This document shows positions 9,146 to 17,668 of a DNA stretch of 64,000 nt, piece by piece (position 1 is the stretch's first letter; every line of letters begins with the position of its first letter). A program made the translations under genes and the position numbers. The stretch is from assembly GCF_900106065.1 (NCBI RefSeq), contig NZ_LT629796.1, positions 1,958,001 to 2,022,000 of the forward strand, given 5' to 3'. The stretch comes from Pseudomonas mandelii. GTDB taxonomy: Bacteria > Pseudomonadota > Gammaproteobacteria > Pseudomonadales > Pseudomonadaceae. The notes below the pieces were generated by a model that worked only from the letters and a program-made list of their open reading frames with translations, ran no database searches and had not been told where the DNA came from.

Positions 9146-9291
9146 TAGCCGTCCTTGTCCCTGCGAAAAGGATGGGATTATAGGTTAAAGAAACATCCAG
9201 CCACTCTTATCTGAAAGGGTGACTGGTTTTATCTGTGGGCTTAGTGATAATGCAACGGCTGTTTTTTTCTTTATCGAGGGCCCTATAGCCT

Positions 9292-10476
9292 ATGTGGTAC
9301 GAAGGTTTTCTCGGCTTGTCGCCCTGGTCACTGGTGGCAGTCACCCTGCTGATGACCCACGTGACGATCGTCGGCGTCACGGTCTATCTGCACCGTTATT
9401 CAGCCCATCGCTCGCTTGAGCTCAATGCTGGCCTGAAACATTTCTTCCGCTTCTGGCTGTGGCTGACCACGGCGCAGAACACCCGCGAGTGGACCGCTAT
9501 CCACCGCAAGCATCACGCCAAATGCGAAACCGTCGATGACCCGCACAGCCCGGTCATCAAGGGCCTGTCCACCGTTCTGCGCAAAGGTGCCGAGCTGTAC
9601 CGCGCCGAAGCGGAGAACCCGGAGACCCTGCGCATCTACGGCAAGAACTGCCCTGAAGACTGGATCGAGCGCAACCTCTACAGCCGTTTCCCGCTGCTGG
9701 GTGTGGCGATCATGGGCGTCATCGACCTGCTGCTGTTTGGCACCATCGGCATCACCATCTGGGCGATCCAGATGATGTGGATCCCGGTGTGGGCCGCCGG
9801 GGTGGTCAATGGCCTGGGTCATGCCATCGGCTACCGCAACTTCGAATGCCGCGACGCGGCGACCAACCTGGTGCCTTGGGGCATCCTGATCGGCGGCGAA
9901 GAACTGCACAACAACCATCACACCTACCCTAACTCGGCAAAATTGTCGGTGAAGAAGTGGGAGTTCGACCTCGGCTGGGCCTGGATCCAGGTCTTCAGTT
10001 TCTTCCGCCTGGCCAAGGTCCAGCGGGTTGCACCGATCGCCCACCGCGTCGAAGGCAAAGGCAGCCTGGACATGGACACCGCCATGGCGATCCTGAACAA
10101 CCGCTTCCAGATCATGGCCCAATACCGCAAATTGGTTATCGCGCCGCTGGTCAAGCAAGAGCTGGAAAAGGTCGATCACTCGGTCCGTCACCAGTTCCAC
10201 CGGGCCAAGCGTCTGCTTTCGCGGGAAACCAGTCTGCTGGACGATAAGCACCACCTGCGCATCCAGACCATGCTCGAGCACAGCCAGGCGCTGAAGGTAA
10301 TTTACGAGAAACGCCTGGCCTTGCAGCAGATCTGGGTCAAGACCAGCTCAAATGGTCACGACATGCTGGCTGCCATCAAGGATTGGGTACACGAAGCGGA
10401 AGCCAGCGGGATTCAATCCCTGCGCGACTTCGCCGACCAGCTGAAAACCTACTCCCTGCGCCCTGCCGCTGCCTGA
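9292..10476 (+). CDS. desA: Acyl-lipid delta-9 fatty acid desaturase DesA
   Basis: A 394-residue integral membrane di-iron desaturase that introduces double bonds into acyl chains of membrane phospholipids. All three histidine boxes are present: HRYSAHRS (34-41), HRKHH (71-75) and HNNHH (about 204-208). Hydrophobic stretches flank them. It is the ortholog of P. aeruginosa PA0286 by sequence type and neighbours, and is transcribed divergently from the c-di-GMP enzyme gene. The C-terminal hundred residues are a charged helical tail, as in bacterial DesA. It likely adjusts membrane fluidity. Confidence 0.93.
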   Translation: MWYEGFLGLSPWSLVAVTLLMTHVTIVGVTVYLHRYSAHRSLELNAGLKHFFRFWLWLTTAQNTREWTAIHRKHHAKCETVDDPHSPVIKGLSTVLRKGAELYRAEAENPETLRIYGKNCPEDWIERNLYSRFPLLGVAIMGVIDLLLFGTIGITIWAIQMMWIPVWAAGVVNGLGHAIGYRNFECRDAATNLVPWGILIGGEELHNNHHTYPNSAKLSVKKWEFDLGWAWIQVFSFFRLAKVQRVAPIAHRVEGKGSLDMDTAMAILNNRFQIMAQYRKLVIAPLVKQELEKVDHSVRHQFHRAKRLLSRETSLLDDKHHLRIQTMLEHSQALKVIYEKRLALQQIWVKTSSNGHDMLAAIKDWVHEAEASGIQSLRDFADQLKTYSLRPAAA

Positions 10477-10495
10477 CCCTGCCGAAGCTCTTCCC

Positions 10496-10612
10496 TGTGG
10501 CGAGGGGGCTTGCCCCCGTGCGGCGACGACGTCGCCGCACAATCTGACGACGCGTTTTAACTGAAGAAACGCGCCTCAGATACCGCCCGGCGGGAGCAAG
10601 CCTCCTCGCCAC
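10496..10612. repeat. REP pair of the GGCGAGGGGGCTTGC class with internal hairpin
   Basis: TGTGGCGAGGGGGCTTGCCC at 10496 and its degenerate complement (GGGAGCAAGCCTCCTCGCCAC) ending at 10612 form the outer arms. Inside, GTGCGGCGAC-GAC-GTCGCCGCAC gives a second 10-bp stem with a 3-base loop (10518-10540). The class differs from the GCGGGCAAGCC REPs elsewhere in the window. It lies after desA. Confidence 0.75.
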
Positions 10613-10731
10613 GTAGTGCGGGAACCAATCTCCAAATCCCCTATCTCAAAGACACTTCGCCATACCCCGGCGGGCTTCGTTGTTGCTGCTTTCGAACCTC
10701 AAGCGGCGCACGCCCTTTGAGAGTTGTCCCA

Positions 10732-11721
10732 ATGGTCCCAAAAAACCTGCAAGACGCATCCTTCACTCAATCGCCCGACACTGCTCAAACCCTGATGGCG
10801 CTGATGCACGCCCAGAGCGAAGTCGCGCGCCTGAGCGAACGCGAACAGCTGTTCAGCTCCCTGCTGGTGAGCGTCAACGCGGTGCTTTGGGCCTTCAACT
10901 GGGAAACCCGTCAGGTGCTCTACGTCAGTCCGGCGTATGAACGGATTTTTGGCCGATCGGCTGGCAGCTTGCTGTCCGACTACAATGAATGGCGCGACAG
11001 CATTTACCCCGATGACCTCGACTACGCCGAGCGCAGCCTCGCCGAAGTGCTGGTCAAAGGCGCCGTTGAAGACCGCGAATACCGCATCATCGCCGCCGAC
11101 GGCCAGGTGCGCTGGCTCAGCGACAAATGCTTCATCAACCGCCAGGCCGAGCCGGGCCAACCGGTGATCATCGTCGGCATTGCCGAAGACATCACCGAAA
11201 AGAAACGGATGGAAGCCGAGTTGCAGCGCCTGGCGACCACCGATGTGCTGACGCAAAGCAGCAATCGCCGACACTTCTTCGAATGCGCCCAGCGCGAGTT
11301 TGCTCAGGCGCGCAAGCAAGGCGCACCGATGGCGTTCCTGTTGCTGGACATCGATGACTTCAAAGGGGTCAACGACACTTACGGTCATCAAGCGGGCGAC
11401 AACGTACTGCAACGAATCGCCGAGAGCGGTCGAGCCGCATTACGCCGGGGAGATGTATTCGGGCGGATCGGAGGCGAGGAATTCGCAGCGGTGTTTCCCG
11501 GCTGTGCACCCGACATGGCCATGCAAGTCGCCGAGCGCCTGCAATGGCAGATTCAGCAACTGAGCTTCAGCCATGATGACCAGACGTTCGGCATCACCGT
11601 CAGCCAGGGCTTGACCAGCCTGACGCCGGAGGACGACTCCCTCGACAGCGTGTTCGCCCGCGCGGATGCCGCCATGTATGAAGCCAAGCGCCAGGGAAAA
11701 AACCGCATTATTTCCGGGTGA
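10732..11721 (+). CDS. PAS-GGDEF diguanylate cyclase
   Basis: A 329-residue soluble protein: a PAS/PAC sensor (about 35-150, ending ITEKKRMEAELQRLA) followed by a GGDEF domain with catalytic GGEEF and an RRGD inhibitory site five residues before it, so an active, product-inhibited diguanylate cyclase is expected. There is no transmembrane segment. The start chosen is the ATG at 10732; an in-frame TTG at 10717 would add five residues, and neither has a strong ribosome site. It resembles P. aeruginosa PA0290, which is in the same neighbourhood. The PAS ligand is unknown. Confidence 0.88.
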   Translation: MVPKNLQDASFTQSPDTAQTLMALMHAQSEVARLSEREQLFSSLLVSVNAVLWAFNWETRQVLYVSPAYERIFGRSAGSLLSDYNEWRDSIYPDDLDYAERSLAEVLVKGAVEDREYRIIAADGQVRWLSDKCFINRQAEPGQPVIIVGIAEDITEKKRMEAELQRLATTDVLTQSSNRRHFFECAQREFAQARKQGAPMAFLLLDIDDFKGVNDTYGHQAGDNVLQRIAESGRAALRRGDVFGRIGGEEFAAVFPGCAPDMAMQVAERLQWQIQQLSFSHDDQTFGITVSQGLTSLTPEDDSLDSVFARADAAMYEAKRQGKNRIISG

Positions 11722-11746
11722 CACCCATCCAAAATCCAACACAACT

Positions 11747-11778
11747 CCTGTGCGAGCGAGCAGGCTCGCTCCCACAGG
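11747..11778. repeat. Single REP palindrome, probable terminator
   Basis: CCTGTGCGAGCGAGCAGGCTCGCTCCCACAG forms a long hairpin (GAGCGAGC/GCTCGCTC with flanking CTGTG/CACAG) between the convergent ends of the diguanylate cyclase and HDOD genes. The T-rich TTTTTGTG that follows supports termination on the plus strand. Confidence 0.7.
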
Positions 11779-11792
11779 TTTTTGTGTGAAGT

Positions 11793-13007
11793 TTACTTTT
11801 TGCGCAGCCGCATCAACTCCGGCAAGCCGATCTTGAGCAACCGCGCAGTCCGGCTCTTCGCCAAGGCCTCAATGCCCTCGTGCTCGGTCAGGCGCGCCAG
11901 TTGCGCGGCCATGTTCATCACCAACGCTTCGCGAGAATAAACGCCGCCACCGAGCTGATAGGCCGCTGCAATCAACTCCCGCAACTCCAGCGGCAGCCGC
12001 CAGCGAGTCCGCAGCGACGAACCGTAGGCTGCGCCGAACTCGGCCAAGGCATTGCCGACCTCCTCCCGTTCATCCAGCTCGCCACCGGCCTGCTTCCATT
12101 CCTGCAAACACCTCAGCAACGCAAGGTCGCCGAGGCAATGCAGAATGCCTGCGCAATAACAACGCTCTTGATCCAGATCCAGCAACCGCGCCAGCGTGCG
12201 GGCGTATTCGGCAGTGTGCAGAGACAAGTCCCAGAAGCGCTCGGCATAGTCCGCCAGGAACGGATCGCTGAGCCGGGCACTGTGCTTGAGTGCCAACCCG
12301 AGGATCAGGTTCATGCTTTGCGCGGAGCCCAAGCGGTGCAGCGCCTGAGACAAGGTCTGGACCGCATCGCCAACGTGCAGCGCCGCGCTGTTAGCCGCCG
12401 CGATCAAAACGGCGGTGATGTGCGGGTCGGTGCGGATTTCCTCTTCCAGCCGCACCAGGTCAAGACCGCGGGTGTTCAGGCTGGCGTTGACCGCCATCTG
12501 CACATCGGCCATCAATGGCGCACCCTCCGCCAGTTCGCGACGGCGCTGCAGATACACCGACAAGGTCATGCCGGCCGCCAGTGTCGGCATTTCACAGAAA
12601 ACCTCTTCACCGGCGTTCAGCAGCAGATCCTGCAGACGCTGGGTCAGGCTTTCCATGTTCAGGGGCTTGGTCAGGTACGCCGTAGGCGCCAGGGGCAAGG
12701 CTTCGCGCACACTGGCGCTGTCGTTGCGGCTGCTCATCAGGATGAAAGGCAGTGGCGGATTGCGTTTGCGCTGACGGACGTTGCGCAAGACATTCAGACC
12801 GTCGACGCCGGGCAGCTCCCCGTCGACGATCACCAGGTCATACGGATTTTCCGCCAACAGCCGCAACGCTTCCTGACCATCGGCACACAGATCCAGCCGT
12901 GCGTCACAGCGCACGCTCAACAGCACTTGTTTGATCAGGTCACGAGACCAAGGGTCAGCCTCGGCAACCAACACACGCGGTACAGCCGGTAAAACCACAG
13001 CGGTCAT
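11793..13007 (-). CDS. Response regulator with HDOD output domain
   Basis: A 404-residue protein with an N-terminal receiver domain (about 10-125; phospho-acceptor Asp in LVIVDGELPGVDGL, Lys in YLTKPL) and a C-terminal HDOD domain (about 150-370). HDOD proteins are catalytically inactive HD relatives that occur in bacterial signalling. The ATG at 13007 is chosen because AGGGAG lies seven bases before it; the GTG at 13013 is too close to that site. There is no adjacent kinase. The partner and output are unknown. Confidence 0.85.
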   Translation of the reverse strand: MTAVVLPAVPRVLVAEADPWSRDLIKQVLLSVRCDARLDLCADGQEALRLLAENPYDLVIVDGELPGVDGLNVLRNVRQRKRNPPLPFILMSSRNDSASVREALPLAPTAYLTKPLNMESLTQRLQDLLLNAGEEVFCEMPTLAAGMTLSVYLQRRRELAEGAPLMADVQMAVNASLNTRGLDLVRLEEEIRTDPHITAVLIAAANSAALHVGDAVQTLSQALHRLGSAQSMNLILGLALKHSARLSDPFLADYAERFWDLSLHTAEYARTLARLLDLDQERCYCAGILHCLGDLALLRCLQEWKQAGGELDEREEVGNALAEFGAAYGSSLRTRWRLPLELRELIAAAYQLGGGVYSREALVMNMAAQLARLTEHEGIEALAKSRTARLLKIGLPELMRLRKK

Positions 13008-13079
13008 CTGCACGCTCCCTTTGCGATGCTTGTACCTTAGTCAATGCTGATCATGGACGGTGCAGTTTGTCTCGGGGAC

Positions 13080-13107
13080 AAAAAAACCCGCCGAAGCGGG
13101 TTTTTTG
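13080..13107 (-). terminator. Rho-independent terminator of gabT
   Basis: AAAAAACCCGC-CGAA-GCGGGTTTTTT is a symmetric hairpin with T-runs on both strands, 36 bases after the gabT stop. On the minus strand it ends the gabD-gabT transcript and insulates the HDOD gene. Confidence 0.92.
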
Positions 13108-13142
13108 TCGATCAGCTCACACATTCATATGAACATTTTAGA

Positions 13143-14420
13143 TCAGAGTTCCGAGAAGCACTCTTCGATAATTGCCAGACCTTTGTCCAATTGCTCATCC
13201 GGCGCGGTCAGCGGAACCAGGACGCGCAGAACGTTGCCGTAAGTGCCGCAGGACAGCAGGATCAGCCCTTTGTCGCGAGCCTTGGCCACCACCGATGCCA
13301 CCGCGGCAGCGTTCGGCTTGTGGCTGTCACCGTCGACAAACAGCTCGACCGCGATCATCGCGCCCAGGGCACGGACTTCGCCGATGACCGGGTATTTGGC
13401 CTGGATGGCTTTCAGGCCAGTGACCAGACGCTCGCCGACTGCCTTGCAGCGATCCAGCAGGTGCTCTTCTTCGAACACTTCCATCACGGCCAGGGCCGCA
13501 GCGCAAGCAATCGGGCTACCGGCGTAAGTACCGCCCAGGCCGCCTGGAGCAATGGCGTCCATGTATTCGGCCTTGCCGCACACACCGGCCAACGGGAAAC
13601 CGCCAGCGATGGATTTGGCGAAAGTGGTCAGGTCGGCGCAAACGCCCATCTGTTCCATGGCGAAGAACGTGCCGGTACGGCCAGCGCCGGTTTGCACTTC
13701 GTCAGCGATCAGCAGGATGCCGTGCTGGTCGCACAGGGCACGCAGACGCTTCATGAACTCTTTAGGCGCGACGTAGAAACCGCCTTCGCCCTGAACCGGC
13801 TCAATGATGATGGCAGCGATGTCACGCGGCTCGGCGTCATTCTTGAAGATGCGTTCGATGCTGGCGATCGAGTCGTCGACGCTCACACCGTGCAGTTCGT
13901 TCGGGTACAGCGCGCGGAAGATGCCGCCTGGCATCAGGCCCATGCCGGCCGAGTAAGGCACGACTTTACCGGTCAGGCCCAGGGTCATCATGGTGCGACC
14001 GTGGTAAGCGCCGGTGAACGCGATCACGCCGGCACGGCCAGTGGCGGCACGGGCGATCTTCACAGCGTTTTCAACGGCTTCGGAACCGGTGGTGACCAGC
14101 AGGGTTTTCTTGGCGAAATCACCTGGCACCTTGGCGTTGATTTTTTCGCACAGCTCTACGTACGGTTCGTAGGCCAGCACCTGAAAGCAGGTGTGGGTCA
14201 GCTTGTTCAGCTGCTCGGTCACCGCGGCGATGATTTTCGGGTGCACGTGACCGGTGTTCAGCACGGCAATACCGCCGGCGAAGTCGATGAACTCGCGACC
14301 TTCAACGTCGGTCACGGTGGCGTTCTTCGCGTGGTCGGCGAAGATCGGGTGAATCTGGCCAACACCGCGCGGTACAGCGGCTTCGCGGCGTTTCATCAGG
14401 GATGCGTTAGTCTTGCTCAT
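13143..14420 (-). CDS. gabT: 4-aminobutyrate aminotransferase GabT
   Basis: A 425-residue PLP enzyme of class III aminotransferases that transfers the amino group of GABA to 2-oxoglutarate, giving succinate semialdehyde and glutamate in the cytoplasm. The PLP lysine lies in TTFAKSIAGGFPL, preceded by the cofactor Asp in LIADEVQTGAGRTG. The phosphate-binding GSEAVENAVK segment is present. The start is the ATG at 14420, with GAGGACTTT just upstream; the ORF start 15 bases earlier lacks a site. It lies 185 bases downstream of gabD, whose product oxidises the semialdehyde made here. Length is normal. Confidence 0.96.
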   Translation of the reverse strand: MSKTNASLMKRREAAVPRGVGQIHPIFADHAKNATVTDVEGREFIDFAGGIAVLNTGHVHPKIIAAVTEQLNKLTHTCFQVLAYEPYVELCEKINAKVPGDFAKKTLLVTTGSEAVENAVKIARAATGRAGVIAFTGAYHGRTMMTLGLTGKVVPYSAGMGLMPGGIFRALYPNELHGVSVDDSIASIERIFKNDAEPRDIAAIIIEPVQGEGGFYVAPKEFMKRLRALCDQHGILLIADEVQTGAGRTGTFFAMEQMGVCADLTTFAKSIAGGFPLAGVCGKAEYMDAIAPGGLGGTYAGSPIACAAALAVMEVFEEEHLLDRCKAVGERLVTGLKAIQAKYPVIGEVRALGAMIAVELFVDGDSHKPNAAAVASVVAKARDKGLILLSCGTYGNVLRVLVPLTAPDEQLDKGLAIIEECFSEL

Positions 14421-14550
14421 AAAGTCCTCATTCACCGCTCATCGGGCGGCGTGGTTCAAGGAAAATGCGGCGGGGAGGCAACTACGGCAGCATGCGATGA
14501 TCGACTGCCACAGCTTTCCCGGCCACAGAGAAAATTCCGTTTGAAGCGCA

Positions 14551-14578
14551 GAAAGGGACAGCGCTCTCGTGCCCTTTC
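14551..14578. other. Stem-loop in the gabD-gabT spacer
   Basis: GAAAGGG and CCCTTTC pair across a 14-base loop inside the 185-base gap between gabD and gabT. There is no T-run, so it may be a processing or attenuation element, or chance. Nothing else is seen in the gap. Confidence 0.3.
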
Positions 14579-14605
14579 CGCTTGTTGCATTCCCGTCTGC
14601 CGAGC

Positions 14606-16048
14606 TTAGATGCCCAGGCAGAGGTATTTGATTTCCAGGTAATCTTCGATGCCGTACTTGGAGCCTTCACGGCCCAGGCCCGACGCCTTGATGCCGCCGA
14701 ACGGCGCGACTTCGTTGGAGATCAACCCGGTGTTGACGCCGACCATGCCGTATTCCAGGGCTTCGGCCACACGGAACACACGACCCAGGTCGCGAGCATA
14801 GAAATACGAGGCCAGGCCGAACTCGGTGTCGTTGGACATCGCGATCACTTCGGCTTCGTCTTTAAAGCGGAACAGTGGCGCCAATGGACCGAAGGTTTCT
14901 TCCTTGGCCACGGCAGCGTTTTTCGGCACGTTGGTCAGGATAGTCGGCTCGAAGAAGTTGCCTTCCATGACCTTGCCACCCGCCAGAACGGTTGCGCCTT
15001 TGCTGATTGCGTCAGCAATGTGCTCTTGAACCTTGGCCACGGCTTTTTCGTCGATCAGCGGGCCAGTGGTGGTGCCTTCTTCCAGACCGTTGCCGATCTT
15101 GAGTTTGGCTACGGCCACTTTCAGCTTCTCGGCAAACGCGTCGTAGACCGAATCCTGAATGTACAGACGGTTGGCGCAGACGCAGGTCTGGCCGTTGTTG
15201 CGGTACTTGGAAATGATTGCGCCTTCGACGGCCTTATCCAGGTCCGCGTCGTCGAACACGATGAACGGCGCGTTGCCGCCCAGTTCCAGGGACACTTTCT
15301 TGATGTCCTTGGCGCATTCAGCCATCAACTGACGACCGATTTCGGTCGAGCCAGTGAAGGACAATTTACGCACGATCGGGTTGCTGGTCAGCTCGCTGCC
15401 GATGTCGCCGGCACTGCCGGTGACCACGCTGAACACACCGGCAGGGATGCCGGCACGCTGGGCCAGTTCAGCCAACGCGAATGCGGAGAAAGGGGTTTGC
15501 GAAGCAGGCTTGAGCACCATGGTGCAACCGGCGGCCAGGGCCGGGCCGGCTTTACGGGTGATCATCGCGGCCGGGAAGTTCCACGGGGTGATGGCTGCGG
15601 TCACGCCGATCGGCTGCTTGATCACGATCAGGCGCTTATCTGGCTGGTGGCCCGGAATCACGTCACCGTAGATGCGCTTGGCTTCTTCGGCGAACCACTC
15701 GATGAAGGAAGCGGCGTAAACGATTTCGCCCTTGGCTTCAGCCAATGGCTTGCCCTGTTCCAGGGTCATCAATCGAGCCAGGTCGTCCTGGTTTTCGATG
15801 ATCAGTTCGAACCAGCGACGCAGCTTGTTCGCGCGGTCCTTGGCGGTCAGTGCACGCCAGGCCGGCAGCGCCTTGTCAGCGGCTTCGATGGCACGGCGGG
15901 TTTCGGCAGCGCCCATTTTCGGCACAGTGCCCAGAATTTCGCCCGTTGCCGGGTTGTTGACCTTGATCGTCAGACCATTGTCCGCATCAACCCAAGCGCC
16001 ATCGATAAAGGCTTGCTGGCGGAACAACTGGGTATCTTTAAGCTGCAT
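14606..16048 (-). CDS. gabD: NADP-dependent succinate-semialdehyde dehydrogenase GabD
   Basis: A 480-residue aldehyde dehydrogenase that oxidises succinate semialdehyde to succinate, feeding GABA carbon into the TCA cycle. The catalytic Glu lies in LELGGNAPF and the nucleophilic Cys in NNGQTCVCANRLY. The NAD(P) motif FTGSTEIGR is present. The start is the ATG at 16048 because AAGGAAA precedes it; the ORF extends seven codons further without a site, and 480 residues is the usual GabD size. It precedes gabT and is presumably cotranscribed, with the promoter in 16049-16397. Confidence 0.96.
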   Translation of the reverse strand: MQLKDTQLFRQQAFIDGAWVDADNGLTIKVNNPATGEILGTVPKMGAAETRRAIEAADKALPAWRALTAKDRANKLRRWFELIIENQDDLARLMTLEQGKPLAEAKGEIVYAASFIEWFAEEAKRIYGDVIPGHQPDKRLIVIKQPIGVTAAITPWNFPAAMITRKAGPALAAGCTMVLKPASQTPFSAFALAELAQRAGIPAGVFSVVTGSAGDIGSELTSNPIVRKLSFTGSTEIGRQLMAECAKDIKKVSLELGGNAPFIVFDDADLDKAVEGAIISKYRNNGQTCVCANRLYIQDSVYDAFAEKLKVAVAKLKIGNGLEEGTTTGPLIDEKAVAKVQEHIADAISKGATVLAGGKVMEGNFFEPTILTNVPKNAAVAKEETFGPLAPLFRFKDEAEVIAMSNDTEFGLASYFYARDLGRVFRVAEALEYGMVGVNTGLISNEVAPFGGIKASGLGREGSKYGIEDYLEIKYLCLGI

Positions 16049-16397
16049 GTCGGCTTTCCTTAACAGCACCGCGACCAGCGCGGAGCGAATTATGATTGTA
16101 GAAAGGCGCCTTGTAGGCTGCCGTCAGGGAAATCATTCACCGGGCTGAAGCACATAAATAGCGCACTGTTCGAAACTCGTGCGGTTCAGCACCCAGACAA
16201 GAGCGTTTGAAATCTCAAACGAATCCTAGGATCAAAGGGGGTAAAGGACAATAGTCTGTTCGAAAAAAAGAACGAAAACGCCGCATTTGCCTACTTTTTC
16301 TGATCAACGTAGCAAACGGTTGTTACGCTTGCGAAAACCGCAGTCGATTCAGCAGCATGGACGCCCGCAGTGCATATGAGTATCATGGCGCCCGCTT
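16049..16397. promoter_or_regulatory. gabD upstream region with inverted repeat CGTTTGA-N4-TCAAACG
   Basis: This 349-base gap has no gene. It must hold the gabD promoter (minus strand) and the tRNA-Arg promoter (plus strand). The clearest element is CGTTTGA/TCAAACG at 16204-16221, 156-173 bases upstream of gabD, a possible operator. A purine-rich stretch GTTCGAAAAAAAGAAC follows at about 16258. Neither matches a regulator site that I can name. Confidence 0.45.
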
Positions 16398-16474
16398 GCA
16401 CCAGTAGCTCAGCTGGATAGAGTACTGCCCTCCGAAGGCAGGGGTCGTGGGTTCGAATCCCGCCTGGTGCACCA
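16398..16474 (+). tRNA. tRNA-Arg (anticodon CCG)
   Basis: A 77-base cloverleaf. Acceptor GCACCAG pairs with CTGGTGC and is followed by ACCA. The D-arm contains AGCTCAGCTGGATAGAGT, the anticodon stem is CTGCC/GGCAG around the loop CTCCGAA (anticodon CCG), and the T-arm carries GTTCGAATC. It reads CGG arginine codons. The encoded CCA is typical of Pseudomonas. tRNA 3' ends are common integration sites; here a small cassette follows directly. Confidence 0.97.
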
Positions 16475-16490
16475 TACTAGTAGAAACGAG

Positions 16491-16523
16491 AAAGCCTCAG
16501 GCCTTAAGGACTGGGGCTTTTTT
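16491..16523 (+). terminator. Rho-independent terminator after tRNA-Arg
   Basis: AAAGCCTCAG and CTGGGGCTTT form a 10-bp stem (one G-T pair) around GCCTTAAGGA, followed by TTT on the plus strand. The 3' end of the minus-strand gene at 16504 runs into the same hairpin, so both transcripts may use it. Confidence 0.85.
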
Positions 16524-16746
16524 GTGGGCGGTGTCCCGTCCTGCTTTGCTTAGCCTCAATGTCATCAATGAGCACATAAAACTCCGCAAACACTGTTTCG
16601 GCGGCGATATTTGGACGCGGATCATTACAGCTAGCTTCAATAGCCTTAGCTTGTAACCGAACTGCCATCTGCTGTGATTCCGTGTAGGACGAGCGCTGAG
16701 CAACCAAGGTGTCAGATTCACAAACGAGCATAATGTGGTCTTTCAT
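16504..16746 (-). CDS. Small protein of unknown function, second gene of a coupled pair
   Basis: An 80-residue soluble protein starting MKDHIMLVCESD. I do not recognise it with confidence. The segment DPRPNIAAETVFAEFYVLI resembles the C-terminal pattern of small ParD/RelB-like antitoxins, which is weak evidence. Its ATG overlaps the TGA of the upstream gene as ATGA, so translation is probably coupled; a TTG 12 bases earlier is possible but less likely. The last residues (HRPQKSPSP) are encoded by the terminator hairpin beside tRNA-Arg. It could be half of a toxin-antitoxin-like module. Confidence 0.6.
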   Translation of the reverse strand: MKDHIMLVCESDTLVAQRSSYTESQQMAVRLQAKAIEASCNDPRPNIAAETVFAEFYVLIDDIEAKQSRTGHRPQKSPSP

Positions 16747-16949
16747 TCCGTCGTCCAATCAAACTCGTCATACTCATCATCCTCTTCGTCCTCAACCTCT
16801 TCATCGTCAAGAACGTCTTCCTCCAGCGCTTCCTCTGCCTGCTTCGCCAGCAGAAACTCCTTACGACTCTCCGTCACAGCGCGCCGCAATACCTCACCCT
16901 TTTCCGGGCAGTTGAGCATTTGGGCGATGCGGTCGATTTTTTTTGCCAC
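16743..16949 (-). CDS. Small acid-tailed protein of unknown function, first gene of a coupled pair
   Basis: A 68-residue protein from the GTG at 16949, chosen because GGAGG lies five bases before it. A TTG at 17009 would add twenty residues but has no ribosome site. The N-terminal half (KKIDRIAQMLN then GEVLRRAVTES) has the spacing of a ribbon-helix-helix domain. The C-terminal 25 residues are almost entirely Asp/Glu, ending EYDEFDWTTE, as in nucleic-acid mimics or disordered acidic tails. It overlaps the next gene by ATGA. The function is not known; a DNA-binding antitoxin-like role is a guess. Confidence 0.6.
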   Translation of the reverse strand: MAKKIDRIAQMLNCPEKGEVLRRAVTESRKEFLLAKQAEEALEEDVLDDEEVEDEEDDEYDEFDWTTE

Positions 16950-17029
16950 GGCATCCTCCAACGCATCGGCTATAGGCCGATAGTGCGCGCTTTCGGGGCT
17001 CGTTGCCAAATGGACGACCGCCCTGCTGC

Positions 17030-17668
17030 TCAGTTTTTCTGCAATTCCTTGAGCCGAGCCGCGAGATTTTCCTTGGGAAAGCGTTTGTGCAAGTTCGCCA
17101 TCAGCTCATCAGCCGCCTTTGTCTGACCGGCATTTTGCAAGCGAATCACTTCACGTAACTGGTCGTCGATAAACTTCGCCGGAGCCTCCCCTGGGCGTTT
17201 GCTCACTTTTGCTTCTTCCACCATGTCAGCGCTGATCGATTCGCTCTGCGCGGGCGCAGCCAACTCGGCCATTGGCGCTACGGGTGCGGGCGCAGGCGCG
17301 GACATCGCGCCGGCCGGGGCCGCCATTGAGCGGGCAACCGATGCCGGCGCTTCTGCAGCTTCTTTCTTGGCCGCAAAAGACGAGGTTTTGGGTGCAGGGC
17401 TGGAATCCAAAGTTGGCACTTGCTCAGGCGTACGCTGCACCAGCGCCAACATGAAGGCGACGCCAACGAGGCTGGCGAATGCGACTTGCCAACGAGGTTT
17501 TTGGCAAGCCTGGACCCAGCGTTGCCACAGGTTCGGTTTGTGCGCAGGTGTTTCACGGTGTGCAGCAGCCAGGATGAATGCATCCAGATGAGCCGGTGGT
17601 TCGCCAGCCACGTGTTCACGGTAATGCTGAAGCACTTGGTCTTCCGGTGTTTTACGGGCGTCAGTCAT
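17030..17668 (-). CDS. Anti-sigma-factor-like single-pass membrane protein
   Basis: A 212-residue protein with a cytoplasmic N-terminus (about 1-57), one transmembrane helix (VAFASLVGVAFMLALV, about 58-75) and an Ala/Pro-rich periplasmic linker followed by a helical C-terminal domain (IDDQLREVIRLQNAGQTKAA). Its start codon overlaps the stop of the ECF sigma gene as ATGA, the usual arrangement for a sigma factor and its cognate anti-sigma. It has no clear zinc-binding HxxxCxxC motif. Binding and release of the sigma factor is therefore an inference from context and topology. Confidence 0.78.
   Translation of the reverse strand: MTDARKTPEDQVLQHYREHVAGEPPAHLDAFILAAAHRETPAHKPNLWQRWVQACQKPRWQVAFASLVGVAFMLALVQRTPEQVPTLDSSPAPKTSSFAAKKEAAEAPASVARSMAAPAGAMSAPAPAPVAPMAELAAPAQSESISADMVEEAKVSKRPGEAPAKFIDDQLREVIRLQNAGQTKAADELMANLHKRFPKENLAARLKELQKN

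Noticed and set aside
14421-14605. A small gene in the gabD-gabT spacer
   Set aside because: The only open frame (62 codons) has no ribosome site and runs into gabD; a stem-loop is the only feature.
13044-16063. Frames of 521 and 493 codons opposite gabT and gabD
   Set aside because: Antisense of two well-supported enzymes; low-information composition.
16398-17030. A full genomic island at tRNA-Arg
   Set aside because: There is no integrase and no direct repeat of the tRNA 3' end that I can find; only a two-gene cassette follows.
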